Positions 1 to 5,408 of a stretch of 5,787 bases of DNA are shown here, piece by piece (the first letter of the stretch is position 1; each line of letters begins with the position of its first letter). The notes under the pieces are model-generated. The model made no database searches, had not been told where the DNA came from, and saw nothing but the letters and a program-made list of their open reading frames with translations. This stretch comes from Clostridia bacterium (GTDB lineage Bacteria; Bacillota; Clostridia; Christensenellales; Borkfalkiaceae), in assembly GCA_017646945.1 (NCBI GenBank), contig JAGCLN010000042.1:1-5787 (forward strand). The letters are read 5' to 3'. Made by a program: the position numbers and the translations under genes.

Positions 1-212
1 ACGCCGTTATACCGCTTTGAAAAACTCTCGGCAATCTTTCTTAAAAAGGTGTATCTACTGCCCGTTCCACCCTCGAAAGAATCGGCGTGCCAAAGAGTTA
101 AAATAACGGTAGAATCCCCGCTTTTTTCACCGCTTTTCCGAGTTAAAAACGGGGCGGAAAAGATAACGCCAAGCGTTAAAATAAAAACTATTACCGTTAA
201 AAACTTTTTCAT
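1..212 (-). CDS. Extracellular solute-binding protein, sugar ABC-transporter type (N-terminal part only)
   Basis: The first 70 codons are present; the gene runs off the left edge of the window. The protein begins with MKK and a hydrophobic segment at about residues 5-21, then a short polar linker and the segment TLWHADSFEGGTGSR at residues 39-53, followed by an amphipathic stretch (FLRKIAESFSKRYNG). A tryptophan-containing beta strand followed by an amphipathic helix is typical of the start of family 1 (sugar-type) periplasmic binding proteins, and WHxDxFEGGTGSR-like starts are familiar to me from clostridial members. It should lie outside the membrane and deliver a ligand to an ABC permease. 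There is no lipobox cysteine after the hydrophobic segment, and the small residue at the end (FSA) is followed by proline, so the segment may be an uncleaved membrane anchor. No convincing Shine-Dalgarno precedes the ATG. The gene is separated from the cps operon by a terminator and is probably its own unit. The ligand cannot be judged. Confidence 0.7.
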   Translation of the reverse strand, partial: MKKFLTVIVFILTLGVIFSAPFLTRKSGEKSGDSTVILTLWHADSFEGGTGSRYTFLRKIAESFSKRYNG

Positions 213-250
213 ACTTATAGGTATTTTTAAAAGCCTAATTTTATGCAAAC

Positions 251-278
251 AAAAAAACCGTGTAAAAACTACACGGTT
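251..278 (-). terminator. Intrinsic terminator of the cpsC-cpsD-cpsB operon
   Basis: Read on the minus strand, a perfect 9-bp stem (AACCGTGTA pairing with TACACGGTT, positions 270-278 and 256-264) with a 5-nt loop is followed directly by five more T (255-251), making a seven-U tract with the end of the stem. It begins 7 bp after the cpsB stop codon. This is a textbook rho-independent terminator in the direction of the cps operon, and it insulates the solute-binding protein gene downstream. On the plus strand the stem is preceded, not followed, by the homopolymer, although an AT-rich run follows at 279-290, so weak bidirectional action is possible. Confidence 0.9.
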
Positions 279-285
279 AATTTTA

Positions 286-978
286 TTATATAATATTAAA
301 CTTTTCGGCGTTTTTAAGAAATAGTTTTTCAGCCGTTTCCTTACCGAAACGCTTAGCAACTATTTTGTAAGCCTGTTCTAAGGATTCTTGCCTACCATAA
401 TGTGTGTCGGTTGCAACGAAATCAACAAGCCCGCTCTTTATTGCAGCAAAAACCTTTTTCTTGAATGCCCTGCCGTACTTTCCGGTAACGCTTGCCGCGT
501 TTACTTGAATAAGCGCGCCGTCGTTCTTTAAAGAAATTAAGGTGTTAGCCGAAAGGTACTTATAGCGTTCAATATGAGCAATTACTGGAATATAACCCAT
601 TGCTTTAATGTTATAAGCGAAATCTGCGATATCAGAGTATTCAAAGTAGTCAAAATCTAAAAATACGTATTTTGAATCGTTAAAAGTTAAAAGATTTCCG
701 TTTTTAAGGTCTTCATAAATCTTACTGTCACACAGTATTTCTTGACCAAGATAAACTTTAACCGGAATATTTTGCTCTTTAACTGCTATTTGGAACTTTT
801 CAAATTCTTGCTTGACTTTTTCGGTATTATTTCCATATACGCCACGCTTAAAGTGGGGGGTTAACACAACGTTGGTTATGCCGTACTCAGCAGCGCGTTT
901 TAACATTTCAAAAGACTTTTCGTAAGAATCGCTCCCATCATCAACAAAAGGTAAAATATGAGAGTGAATATCCGTCAT
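286..978 (-). CDS. cpsB: PHP-type protein-tyrosine phosphatase, CpsB/CapC/YwqE family
   Basis: A complete 230-aa protein, close to the usual family length. CpsB/YwqE enzymes are metal-dependent phosphotyrosine phosphatases of the PHP fold that dephosphorylate the tyrosine tail of the cognate BY-kinase in the cytoplasm. Candidate metal-site residues are all in place: H5 and H7 in DIHSHILP, D13-D14 in the DDG turn, H42 in TPH, E80 in GQE, H135 in IAHIERY, and D191 and H193 in ATDTHYG. The family segment IQVNAASVTGKYG is also present (157-169). A small deviation is phenylalanine at residue 11, where the family normally has glycine (ILPGxDDG). The gene is last in the operon and starts 2 bp after the cpsD stop. 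A good AGAGGA ribosome site (993-988, 9 nt from the ATG) lies inside the end of cpsD, so the two are co-transcribed and probably coupled. A terminator follows at 251-278. Confidence 0.95.
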   Translation of the reverse strand: MTDIHSHILPFVDDGSDSYEKSFEMLKRAAEYGITNVVLTPHFKRGVYGNNTEKVKQEFEKFQIAVKEQNIPVKVYLGQEILCDSKIYEDLKNGNLLTFNDSKYVFLDFDYFEYSDIADFAYNIKAMGYIPVIAHIERYKYLSANTLISLKNDGALIQVNAASVTGKYGRAFKKKVFAAIKSGLVDFVATDTHYGRQESLEQAYKIVAKRFGKETAEKLFLKNAEKFNII

Positions 979-980
979 TT

Positions 981-1727
981 TTAATTTTCCTCTGCGTAGT
1001 GATTTTTAAGGTTACGATAGTAACGAGTGTTATAATACCCGCCGTAACGCGATGAGAACTTACCTGAGTTTTTATAGGTAATTACCGTTCCTAAAATGTT
1101 TTCGTTAGCCTTTTTCATAAGTTCGTACGCTTCTTTTAATTGAGAACGACGAGTAACGCCTATGCAAGCAACGAAAATAATAACGTCACTAATTCCCGAG
1201 AAGTGAATATAGTCAGATACCAAAAGTACGGGCGGACAGTCGAAAATAACCAAATCGTATTCCTTTCTAAGCCCTGCAATCAATTCTTTAAACTTATCGG
1301 AAGTAAAGATGATTGACGCATTGTGAGTCGCCTTACCACGATTGATAATATCAACGCCGTAACTCGTCTTTTTAATAATATCTTCCCTACTGCATTCGCC
1401 GAGCATATACTCGGAAATACCGTTGAAGTTTTGAACTTCAAAAATTTTGTGAACCTTAGGTCTTCTAAAGTCAAGGTCTACTACGATTACTTTCTTACCG
1501 CTCTTTGCAAGCGCGACCGCGGTGTTTGCCGCTACCGTTGACTTGCCTTCGCCAGATACCGCCGATTCGAACTGGAACACTTTGTTCTTGCCGTTATCCG
1601 ATGAGAAAATAATATTGTCTTTAAGCCTATTGTAATTTACCGTTTCGCCCAAACCGGAATTGATAACAATCTTTGGAACGTCAGTATCGATATCGGGGGC
1701 TTTGTTGAATAATTTTCTTTTAAGCAT
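981..1727 (-). CDS. cpsD: Bacterial tyrosine kinase (BY-kinase), CpsD/CapB/YwqD family
   Basis: 248 aa, a normal length for the separate cytoplasmic kinase subunit of Gram-positive bacteria. It phosphorylates itself on C-terminal tyrosines after activation by the CpsC membrane adaptor and is reset by CpsB. Visible motifs are Walker A SAVSGEGKST (55-64), Walker A' VIVVDLDFRRP (80-90; D84, D86) and Walker B LVIFDCPP (159-166; D163), with a tyrosine cluster at the C-terminus (Y228, Y231, Y232, Y236, Y237, Y244; six in the last 21 residues). The tyrosine tail separates it from MinD/ParA relatives. The usual N-terminal helix (EAYRTLRTNI in relatives) is shortened to NYNRLKDNII, and the loop that normally reads roughly PxGxxPPNPxELL lacks the PPNP element (RGKATHNASIIFTSDKFKEL). 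The ATG overlaps the end of cpsC by 8 bp and has an AAGGGGG ribosome site (1743-1737, spacing 9), so translation is probably coupled. The kinase assignment is firm; the substrate is unknown. Confidence 0.94.
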   Translation of the reverse strand: MLKRKLFNKAPDIDTDVPKIVINSGLGETVNYNRLKDNIIFSSDNGKNKVFQFESAVSGEGKSTVAANTAVALAKSGKKVIVVDLDFRRPKVHKIFEVQNFNGISEYMLGECSREDIIKKTSYGVDIINRGKATHNASIIFTSDKFKELIAGLRKEYDLVIFDCPPVLLVSDYIHFSGISDVIIFVACIGVTRRSQLKEAYELMKKANENILGTVITYKNSGKFSSRYGGYYNTRYYRNLKNHYAEEN

Positions 1728-2547
1728 TTGCCGTATCCCCCTTCTTTTTATCTATTTTTTCACGATTGTCTAAGTTAGACGAAATGTCAATCGTTGCGAT
1801 AATTTGATTATCGGTTATACTTTCAACTTGTTCCTTAGTGGAAATTGCATCGCTTAAAATGTTCTTGATAAGAACGAAGATAATCGCAACTACGATACCG
1901 ATTAAAGTTGCAAGCATTACCGTTCTCGTTCTGCCGGTTGCCATAGAAACGTCTGATGGCGACGCGTCTGAATAAACGAAGATTTTTTCACTTAAATAAC
2001 CGTACTTAATCTTTTGGTTTCCGTTTGCATCTTCAACGGTTGCGGTGTTGATAGTTTCAATACTCTTAGTAACGTAATCGTTAAGAGTTTTTGCAACTTC
2101 GTGCTTGATAGCCGCCTTATCACCGCCTTGTTGACTGTAAGTATAAGTGATTGAGAAATACGGCGAATCTTCGTTAACGATAAAGTTGATACTACCTTTA
2201 AGATAAATACCCGCCTTGTTAACTTCGTTTAACACTTCGTTACTCGTAAATACCGGTTTACATTGTGGAACGAGCATCGCGCAATATTGATACGCAACGT
2301 GCTCTGAAATACCTTCCGTATTAAACCCGTCTTTATCTTCCGTGTAAAGCTTATCGGTAAAGATATACGCATCAACTCTTGCAGTATAATTAGTTTTTTG
2401 ATATCCAAGCGCGTAAAGTACGCCAAGACCTGCAAAAAGTATGGTAATAACGATAATCCACACTAATCCTTCTCTTAAAGTTTTAAATATTTCACCTAAA
2501 GAGAGTTTGCTTTCTTTCCCTTGAACGTTCATTTCTTTTTCGTCCAT
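1720..2547 (-). CDS. cpsC: Wzz/CpsC-family membrane adaptor (polysaccharide chain-length regulator and BY-kinase activator)
   Basis: 275 aa with the two-helix topology of CpsC/CapA/YwqC: a short cytosolic N-terminus with SLGEIFKTLREG (16-27), a first membrane helix at about 28-49, an external domain of about 160 residues, a second helix at about 209-227, and a cytosolic tail (228-275). The tail contains DAISTKEQVESITDNQIIATI-like sequence, matching the TxExVE...(L/I)xxIP region that follows TM2 in relatives. The proline-rich segment before TM2 is reduced to DASPSDVSMATGR (194-206). In the family the tail docks on the CpsD kinase and triggers autophosphorylation, coupling kinase state to polymer length or export. 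The external domain has a possible disulfide pair, C89 and C96. The start is fixed by AAGGAG (2562-2557, 9 nt upstream) and a near-perfect promoter. It is first in the operon and overlaps cpsD by 8 bp. Confidence 0.9.
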   Translation of the reverse strand: MDEKEMNVQGKESKLSLGEIFKTLREGLVWIIVITILFAGLGVLYALGYQKTNYTARVDAYIFTDKLYTEDKDGFNTEGISEHVAYQYCAMLVPQCKPVFTSNEVLNEVNKAGIYLKGSINFIVNEDSPYFSITYTYSQQGGDKAAIKHEVAKTLNDYVTKSIETINTATVEDANGNQKIKYGYLSEKIFVYSDASPSDVSMATGRTRTVMLATLIGIVVAIIFVLIKNILSDAISTKEQVESITDNQIIATIDISSNLDNREKIDKKKGDTANA

Positions 2548-2556
2548 GACAAATTA

Positions 2557-2562
2557 CTCCTT
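2557..2562 (-). promoter_or_regulatory. Strong ribosome binding site of cpsC
   Basis: AAGGAG on the minus strand, 9 nt before the cpsC ATG. It is the best Shine-Dalgarno in the window and sets the cpsC start. Confidence 0.85.
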
Positions 2563-2576
2563 ATCATTCTAAGTAT

Positions 2577-2605
2577 ATTATATACATAACGCGCGATTAA
2601 GTCAA
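2577..2605 (-). promoter_or_regulatory. Near-consensus sigma-A promoter of the cpsCDB operon
   Basis: On the minus strand the -35 box is TTGACT (2605-2600) and the -10 box is TATAAT (2582-2577), separated by exactly 17 bp. That is eleven of twelve consensus bases with ideal spacing. Transcription would start near position 2570 (an A), giving a leader of only about 23 nt that already contains the AAGGAG site. There is therefore no room for a riboswitch or attenuator, and any control must act at the promoter itself. The -35 box lies in the loop of an inverted repeat, listed separately. Confidence 0.88.
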
Positions 2606-2610
2606 GCGCG
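2590..2610. repeat. Short GC-rich inverted repeat around the -35 box
   Basis: CGCGC (2590-2594) and GCGCG (2606-2610) form 5-bp arms around an 11-nt centre that holds the whole -35 hexamer (2600-2605). With one bulged base the pairing extends by two A-T pairs on the outside. It lies 5 bp after the rarA stop. No T tract follows in the rarA direction, so it is not a normal intrinsic terminator. It may be an operator or just a weak 3'-end hairpin for the rarA mRNA. The role is inferred only from position. Confidence 0.45.
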
Positions 2611-2614
2611 GTTT

Positions 2615-3928
2615 TTATTTCTTGCCCTTTTTAACCCTAATCGCCCTGATTTCCTTTTCGTAACCTAATTCGGTCGGTTCGTAGAACACTTGACCCCTTA
2701 CTTTTTTAGGCAAGTATTCCTGTTCAACGTAACCGCCGTAATCGTGGGGATATTTATACTCGGCGCTTAGTTTTTTGCCTTCCGCCCCAAGATACGATGG
2801 ATTTATAAGATACGGCGGAATATCGTCGTCTCTAATCTCGGTAGCCGCGCTACGAGCCTTGTCAAGCGCAACTATTACGCTGTTTGACTTGTGCGTTTCG
2901 CAAACGTAAATTATCGCTTGCGATAAAGGTATTAAACCTTCGGGTTGACCTATGTTTTGAAGCGCGGTCATTGCGCTCGTTGCTATAACCAAAGCGTTGG
3001 GGTCTGCAAGACCAACGTCTTCCGCCGAGTGAACCACAAGCCTTCTTGCTATAATCATCGGGTCAAGACCGCCTTGAATTAAGCGTTGGCTATAATAAAG
3101 CGCCGCATCGCTATCGCTCCCCCTTAAACTCTTGCAAAATGCCGAAAGTAAATGGTAATAGCCGTTTTCATCAATGGATAACGCCTTTTTTTGAATTGAT
3201 TGCTCGGCGTCTTTTAAAGTGATTTCAACAACTCCGTCTTCGTTAACGGGGGTTGTGAGCGCGGCAAGTTCTATGGCGTTGTAAGCCGTTCTTAAATCGC
3301 CTGCGGAAGTTACCGCTATATGATTATACGCATCTTCGCTAACTAATAAGCTCATATTTCCAAGCCCGCGCTTTTTATCTTCAACCGCCTTTTTTAATGC
3401 GTTTTTGATAATCTCGGTAGACAGGCTCTTAAACTCGAACACACGGCACCTTGAAATTATAGCCGGCGTCATAGCAACGTAAGGATTTTCCGTTGTTGAA
3501 CCGATAAAGATAACCGTTCCACGCTCGATTGACGGAAGTAAACTATCTTGTTGCGTTTTGTTAAACCTATGGCACTCGTCAAGAAGTAAATAAGTTCTCT
3601 TGCCGTAAGTTTTTAAATCAACTTCGGCTTGCTCAATCGCCTTCTTAACGTCCGCCACACCGCTCGTTACGGCGTTTAACTTAACAAAGTTACCGCTCGT
3701 TGAAGCAGCAATAATGTTTGCAAGCGTAGACTTTCCCGTTCCCGGCGGACCGAAAAAGATGCAACTTCCAAGCTTGTCGGAAACGATTGCCCTTTTTAAC
3801 AAACTACCGTCGCTTGCAATATCCGCTTGACCCAAAAACTCCCTTAAAGTTTCCGGACGCATTCTCTCGGCAAGCGGAATTTTATCGTAATTTTTTTCTT
3901 CGTTTAAAGTATCGAAAAGCGTATACAT
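2615..3928 (-). CDS. rarA: Replication-associated recombination protein A (RarA/MgsA), AAA+ ATPase
   Basis: 437 aa, full length for the RarA/MgsA/WRNIP1 family, which are tetrameric AAA+ ATPases acting at stalled replication forks and single-strand gaps with SSB. Visible in order: the N-terminal PLAERMRPETLREFLGQ signature (18-34), Walker A GPPGTGKST (60-68), Walker B LLLDECHRFNK (114-124; the family usually has DEIHRFNK), sensor 1 GSTTENP (143-149), the arginine-bearing ISRCRVF (158-164), sensor 2 around GDLRTAYN (210-217; R213), and the C-terminal tetramerisation part with LRGSDSDAALYY (268-279), LVVHSAEDVGLADP (297-310) and KKVRGQVFYEP (408-418). This pattern separates it from clamp-loader subunits and RuvB. 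The start fits the family N-terminus, but the ribosome site is weak (AGG about 7 nt upstream). The gene is divergent from ylbJ with 30 bp between, so its promoter must lie largely within the ylbJ 5' end. No proper terminator follows, and some readthrough into the cps operon is possible. Confidence 0.96.
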   Translation of the reverse strand: MYTLFDTLNEEKNYDKIPLAERMRPETLREFLGQADIASDGSLLKRAIVSDKLGSCIFFGPPGTGKSTLANIIAASTSGNFVKLNAVTSGVADVKKAIEQAEVDLKTYGKRTYLLLDECHRFNKTQQDSLLPSIERGTVIFIGSTTENPYVAMTPAIISRCRVFEFKSLSTEIIKNALKKAVEDKKRGLGNMSLLVSEDAYNHIAVTSAGDLRTAYNAIELAALTTPVNEDGVVEITLKDAEQSIQKKALSIDENGYYHLLSAFCKSLRGSDSDAALYYSQRLIQGGLDPMIIARRLVVHSAEDVGLADPNALVIATSAMTALQNIGQPEGLIPLSQAIIYVCETHKSNSVIVALDKARSAATEIRDDDIPPYLINPSYLGAEGKKLSAEYKYPHDYGGYVEQEYLPKKVRGQVFYEPTELGYEKEIRAIRVKKGKK

Positions 3929-3958
3929 AATTACCTGTTTAATCTAATATAGTTTACT

Positions 3959-4954
3959 ATGAAAAATCTTTTGAAAAATAGAGAAAAATCTCTAAATACC
4001 GCATTAGCGGTAATACTTATCTTCTTAATAATCGCCCTCTCGGTTTTCCCCGACGTTTATTCCAAGGTAACCCTTAGCGGAATTCTACTTTGGGCAACGG
4101 CGGTTTTACCGTCGTTACTGCCGTATTTTTTTCTAACGGCGCTCCTTACTAAAATCAACGTTCTATCCGAGTTTTGCAACGCCCTTTCGCCTATTGCGAA
4201 AAAACCGTTCCGCCTTGGCGGTAGCGCCGTTTACGCCTTTTTAACGAGCGTATTGTCAGGATACCCCGTAGGCAGTAAAATTATCGCGGACCTTTACGGC
4301 GAAGATATGATATCTATCGGCGAAGCCACGAGAATGAGCGTGCTTTGTTCAACTTCCGGCCCGTTGTTTATTATCGGCGCGGTGGGAAGCGCTATGTTCA
4401 AGAGTAAAACCATAGGTTTTATTCTTTATATCACTCACGTTCTTTCCGCAATATTGACCGCCCTTATTTTTAGAAACGTTGGCGGTGATAAGAAAGACTA
4501 TTCGCCTAAAACTTACGCTTGTAAAGACGATAACGCCCTTTATAACGCCGTTTATTCATCGGTTATATCCGTGCTTATCGTAGGCGGATTCGTGAGCGTA
4601 TTTTTCGTTATATCGGAGATACTTGTAGACTTTAAAATCTTATACCCTTTAAGCCTGTTTTTAAGTTCTATATTTAGTGGAATCGGCGGAAGTATTGCCG
4701 AAGGCACGGCGGTTTCCGTTGGAATAATCGAGTTTACCAAAGGTTGCCAACTTCTATCTAATATAGGCGCAACTCCGCTACCCGTTTCACTCGCTTGTTT
4801 TTTAATAACTTTCGGTGGGCTTTCCGCAATACTTCAATCGCTAACCTTTTTAGTAAAAGCAAAAGTAAGCGCAAAATTTTTTATACTCGGCAAACTTACA
4901 CAAGGCGTAATCGCGGGGGTTTTATGCTATTTTACTTGCCTGATTTTTTTATAA
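3959..4954 (+). CDS. ylbJ: Sporulation integral membrane protein YlbJ (Gate/nucleoside-recognition domain type)
   Basis: 331 aa and very hydrophobic, with about eight to ten membrane segments (for example near 12-32, 40-66, 131-148, 152-172, 198-221, 275-297 and 307-331). Diagnostic segments are LLWATAVLPSLLPYFFLTALL (43-63), the strongly conserved SGYPVGSKI (100-108) with EATRMSVLCSTSGPLFIIGAVG (122-143), and the repeated Gate-like GIIEFTKGCQ (255-264). Together these match YlbJ, which in Bacillus is needed for normal spore maturation; the transported molecule, if any, is not known to me. It is shorter than the Bacillus protein (about 400 aa as I recall). The start is the only reasonable one: an in-frame TAG sits three codons upstream (3950-3952). 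No Shine-Dalgarno precedes it. The 3' end overlaps coaD by 23 bp on the opposite strand. Adjacency to rsmD-coaD resembles the ylbH-ylbI-ylbJ cluster of Bacillus and supports the call. Confidence 0.9.
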   Translation: MKNLLKNREKSLNTALAVILIFLIIALSVFPDVYSKVTLSGILLWATAVLPSLLPYFFLTALLTKINVLSEFCNALSPIAKKPFRLGGSAVYAFLTSVLSGYPVGSKIIADLYGEDMISIGEATRMSVLCSTSGPLFIIGAVGSAMFKSKTIGFILYITHVLSAILTALIFRNVGGDKKDYSPKTYACKDDNALYNAVYSSVISVLIVGGFVSVFFVISEILVDFKILYPLSLFLSSIFSGIGGSIAEGTAVSVGIIEFTKGCQLLSNIGATPLPVSLACFLITFGGLSAILQSLTFLVKAKVSAKFFILGKLTQGVIAGVLCYFTCLIFL

Positions 4955-5408
4955 TATCGCAAACGCACCGAGAAAGCATTTGCCCGCTTTTTAATGCGGA
5001 TAACAAATCTTTTTTAACCGCGGTTGAACTAACTTCTTTCAAGTCTTCACTACACGGGATATACAAGGTTACGATTTCAGGATAAAGGGAAAGATTGAAC
5101 TCGTGCATACGGTTTTCATACTCGTAATCGGTGGCGTTCCTAACTCCCCTAACGGTATAGATTATACCTTCCTTTTTCATAAGGTCAACGAGCATACCTT
5201 CGTGGTAAACTACCTTTACGTTAGAATAGTTACCGCTTACGCAATTCAACATTTCAAGCCTTTCTTCAACGGAAAACATAGTTTTCTTCTCGGCGTTTAT
5301 GCAAAGCGCAACCAAAACTTCATCAAACAACTTAGAAGCCTTTTCTATTACCTTTTCGTGCCCTTTAGTAACGGGGTCAAAAGTCCCTGCGAAAACACAC
5401 TTTTTCAT
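4932..5408 (-). CDS. coaD: Phosphopantetheine adenylyltransferase (CoaD, PPAT)
   Basis: 158 aa, normal length. CoaD transfers AMP from ATP to 4'-phosphopantetheine, giving dephospho-CoA, the penultimate step of CoA synthesis in the cytoplasm. Motifs visible are GTFDPVTKGH (8-17) with the T/HxGH nucleotidyltransferase signature (T14-H17), KKTMFSVEER (41-50), the RGVRNATDYEYE loop (87-98; R87, R90), and VSSTAVKK (126-133) of the C-terminal ATP-contact helix. The stretch before that last motif reads PCSEDLKE and lacks the aromatic usually found shortly before SSS/SST, a mild variation. The ATG overlaps the rsmD stop as ATGA, and AAGGTG (5419-5414, spacing 5) is the ribosome site, so rsmD-coaD is a translationally coupled pair. 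The 3' end lies inside ylbJ on the other strand (23-bp overlap), and no terminator hairpin is seen beyond it. Confidence 0.96.
   Translation of the reverse strand: MKKCVFAGTFDPVTKGHEKVIEKASKLFDEVLVALCINAEKKTMFSVEERLEMLNCVSGNYSNVKVVYHEGMLVDLMKKEGIIYTVRGVRNATDYEYENRMHEFNLSLYPEIVTLYIPCSEDLKEVSSTAVKKDLLSALKSGQMLSRCVCDIIKKSGK

Noticed and set aside
213..250. A promoter for the solute-binding protein gene after the cps terminator
   Set aside because: TTGCAT and TATAAG-like boxes occur on the minus strand, but their spacing is wrong for sigma-A and the TATAAG sits against the start codon; no confident call is possible.
49..324. Plus-strand open frame opposite the solute-binding protein gene and terminator
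   Set aside because: It is antisense to a recognisable protein start and crosses an intrinsic terminator; its translation is low-complexity and basic with no family features.
1280..1541. Open frames within cpsD on either strand
   Set aside because: They lie entirely inside a well-supported kinase gene in other frames and have no ribosome sites or recognisable motifs.
2229..2435. Second minus-strand frame inside cpsC
   Set aside because: Shadow of the CpsC reading frame, with no independent start signal.
3922..3929. TATACATA as a sigma-E type -10 box for ylbJ
   Set aside because: It resembles CATACAnT and would suit a sporulation gene, but no good -35 is found 13-15 bp upstream and the element sits on the rarA start codon, so the match may be chance.
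4944..4950. T run near the ylbJ stop as a terminator
   Set aside because: No stem-loop precedes it, and it lies inside the coding region before the stop.
4552..5085. Short frames opposite or overlapping ylbJ and the coaD end
   Set aside because: They are explained as shadows of ylbJ and coaD; no conserved sequence or ribosome site.
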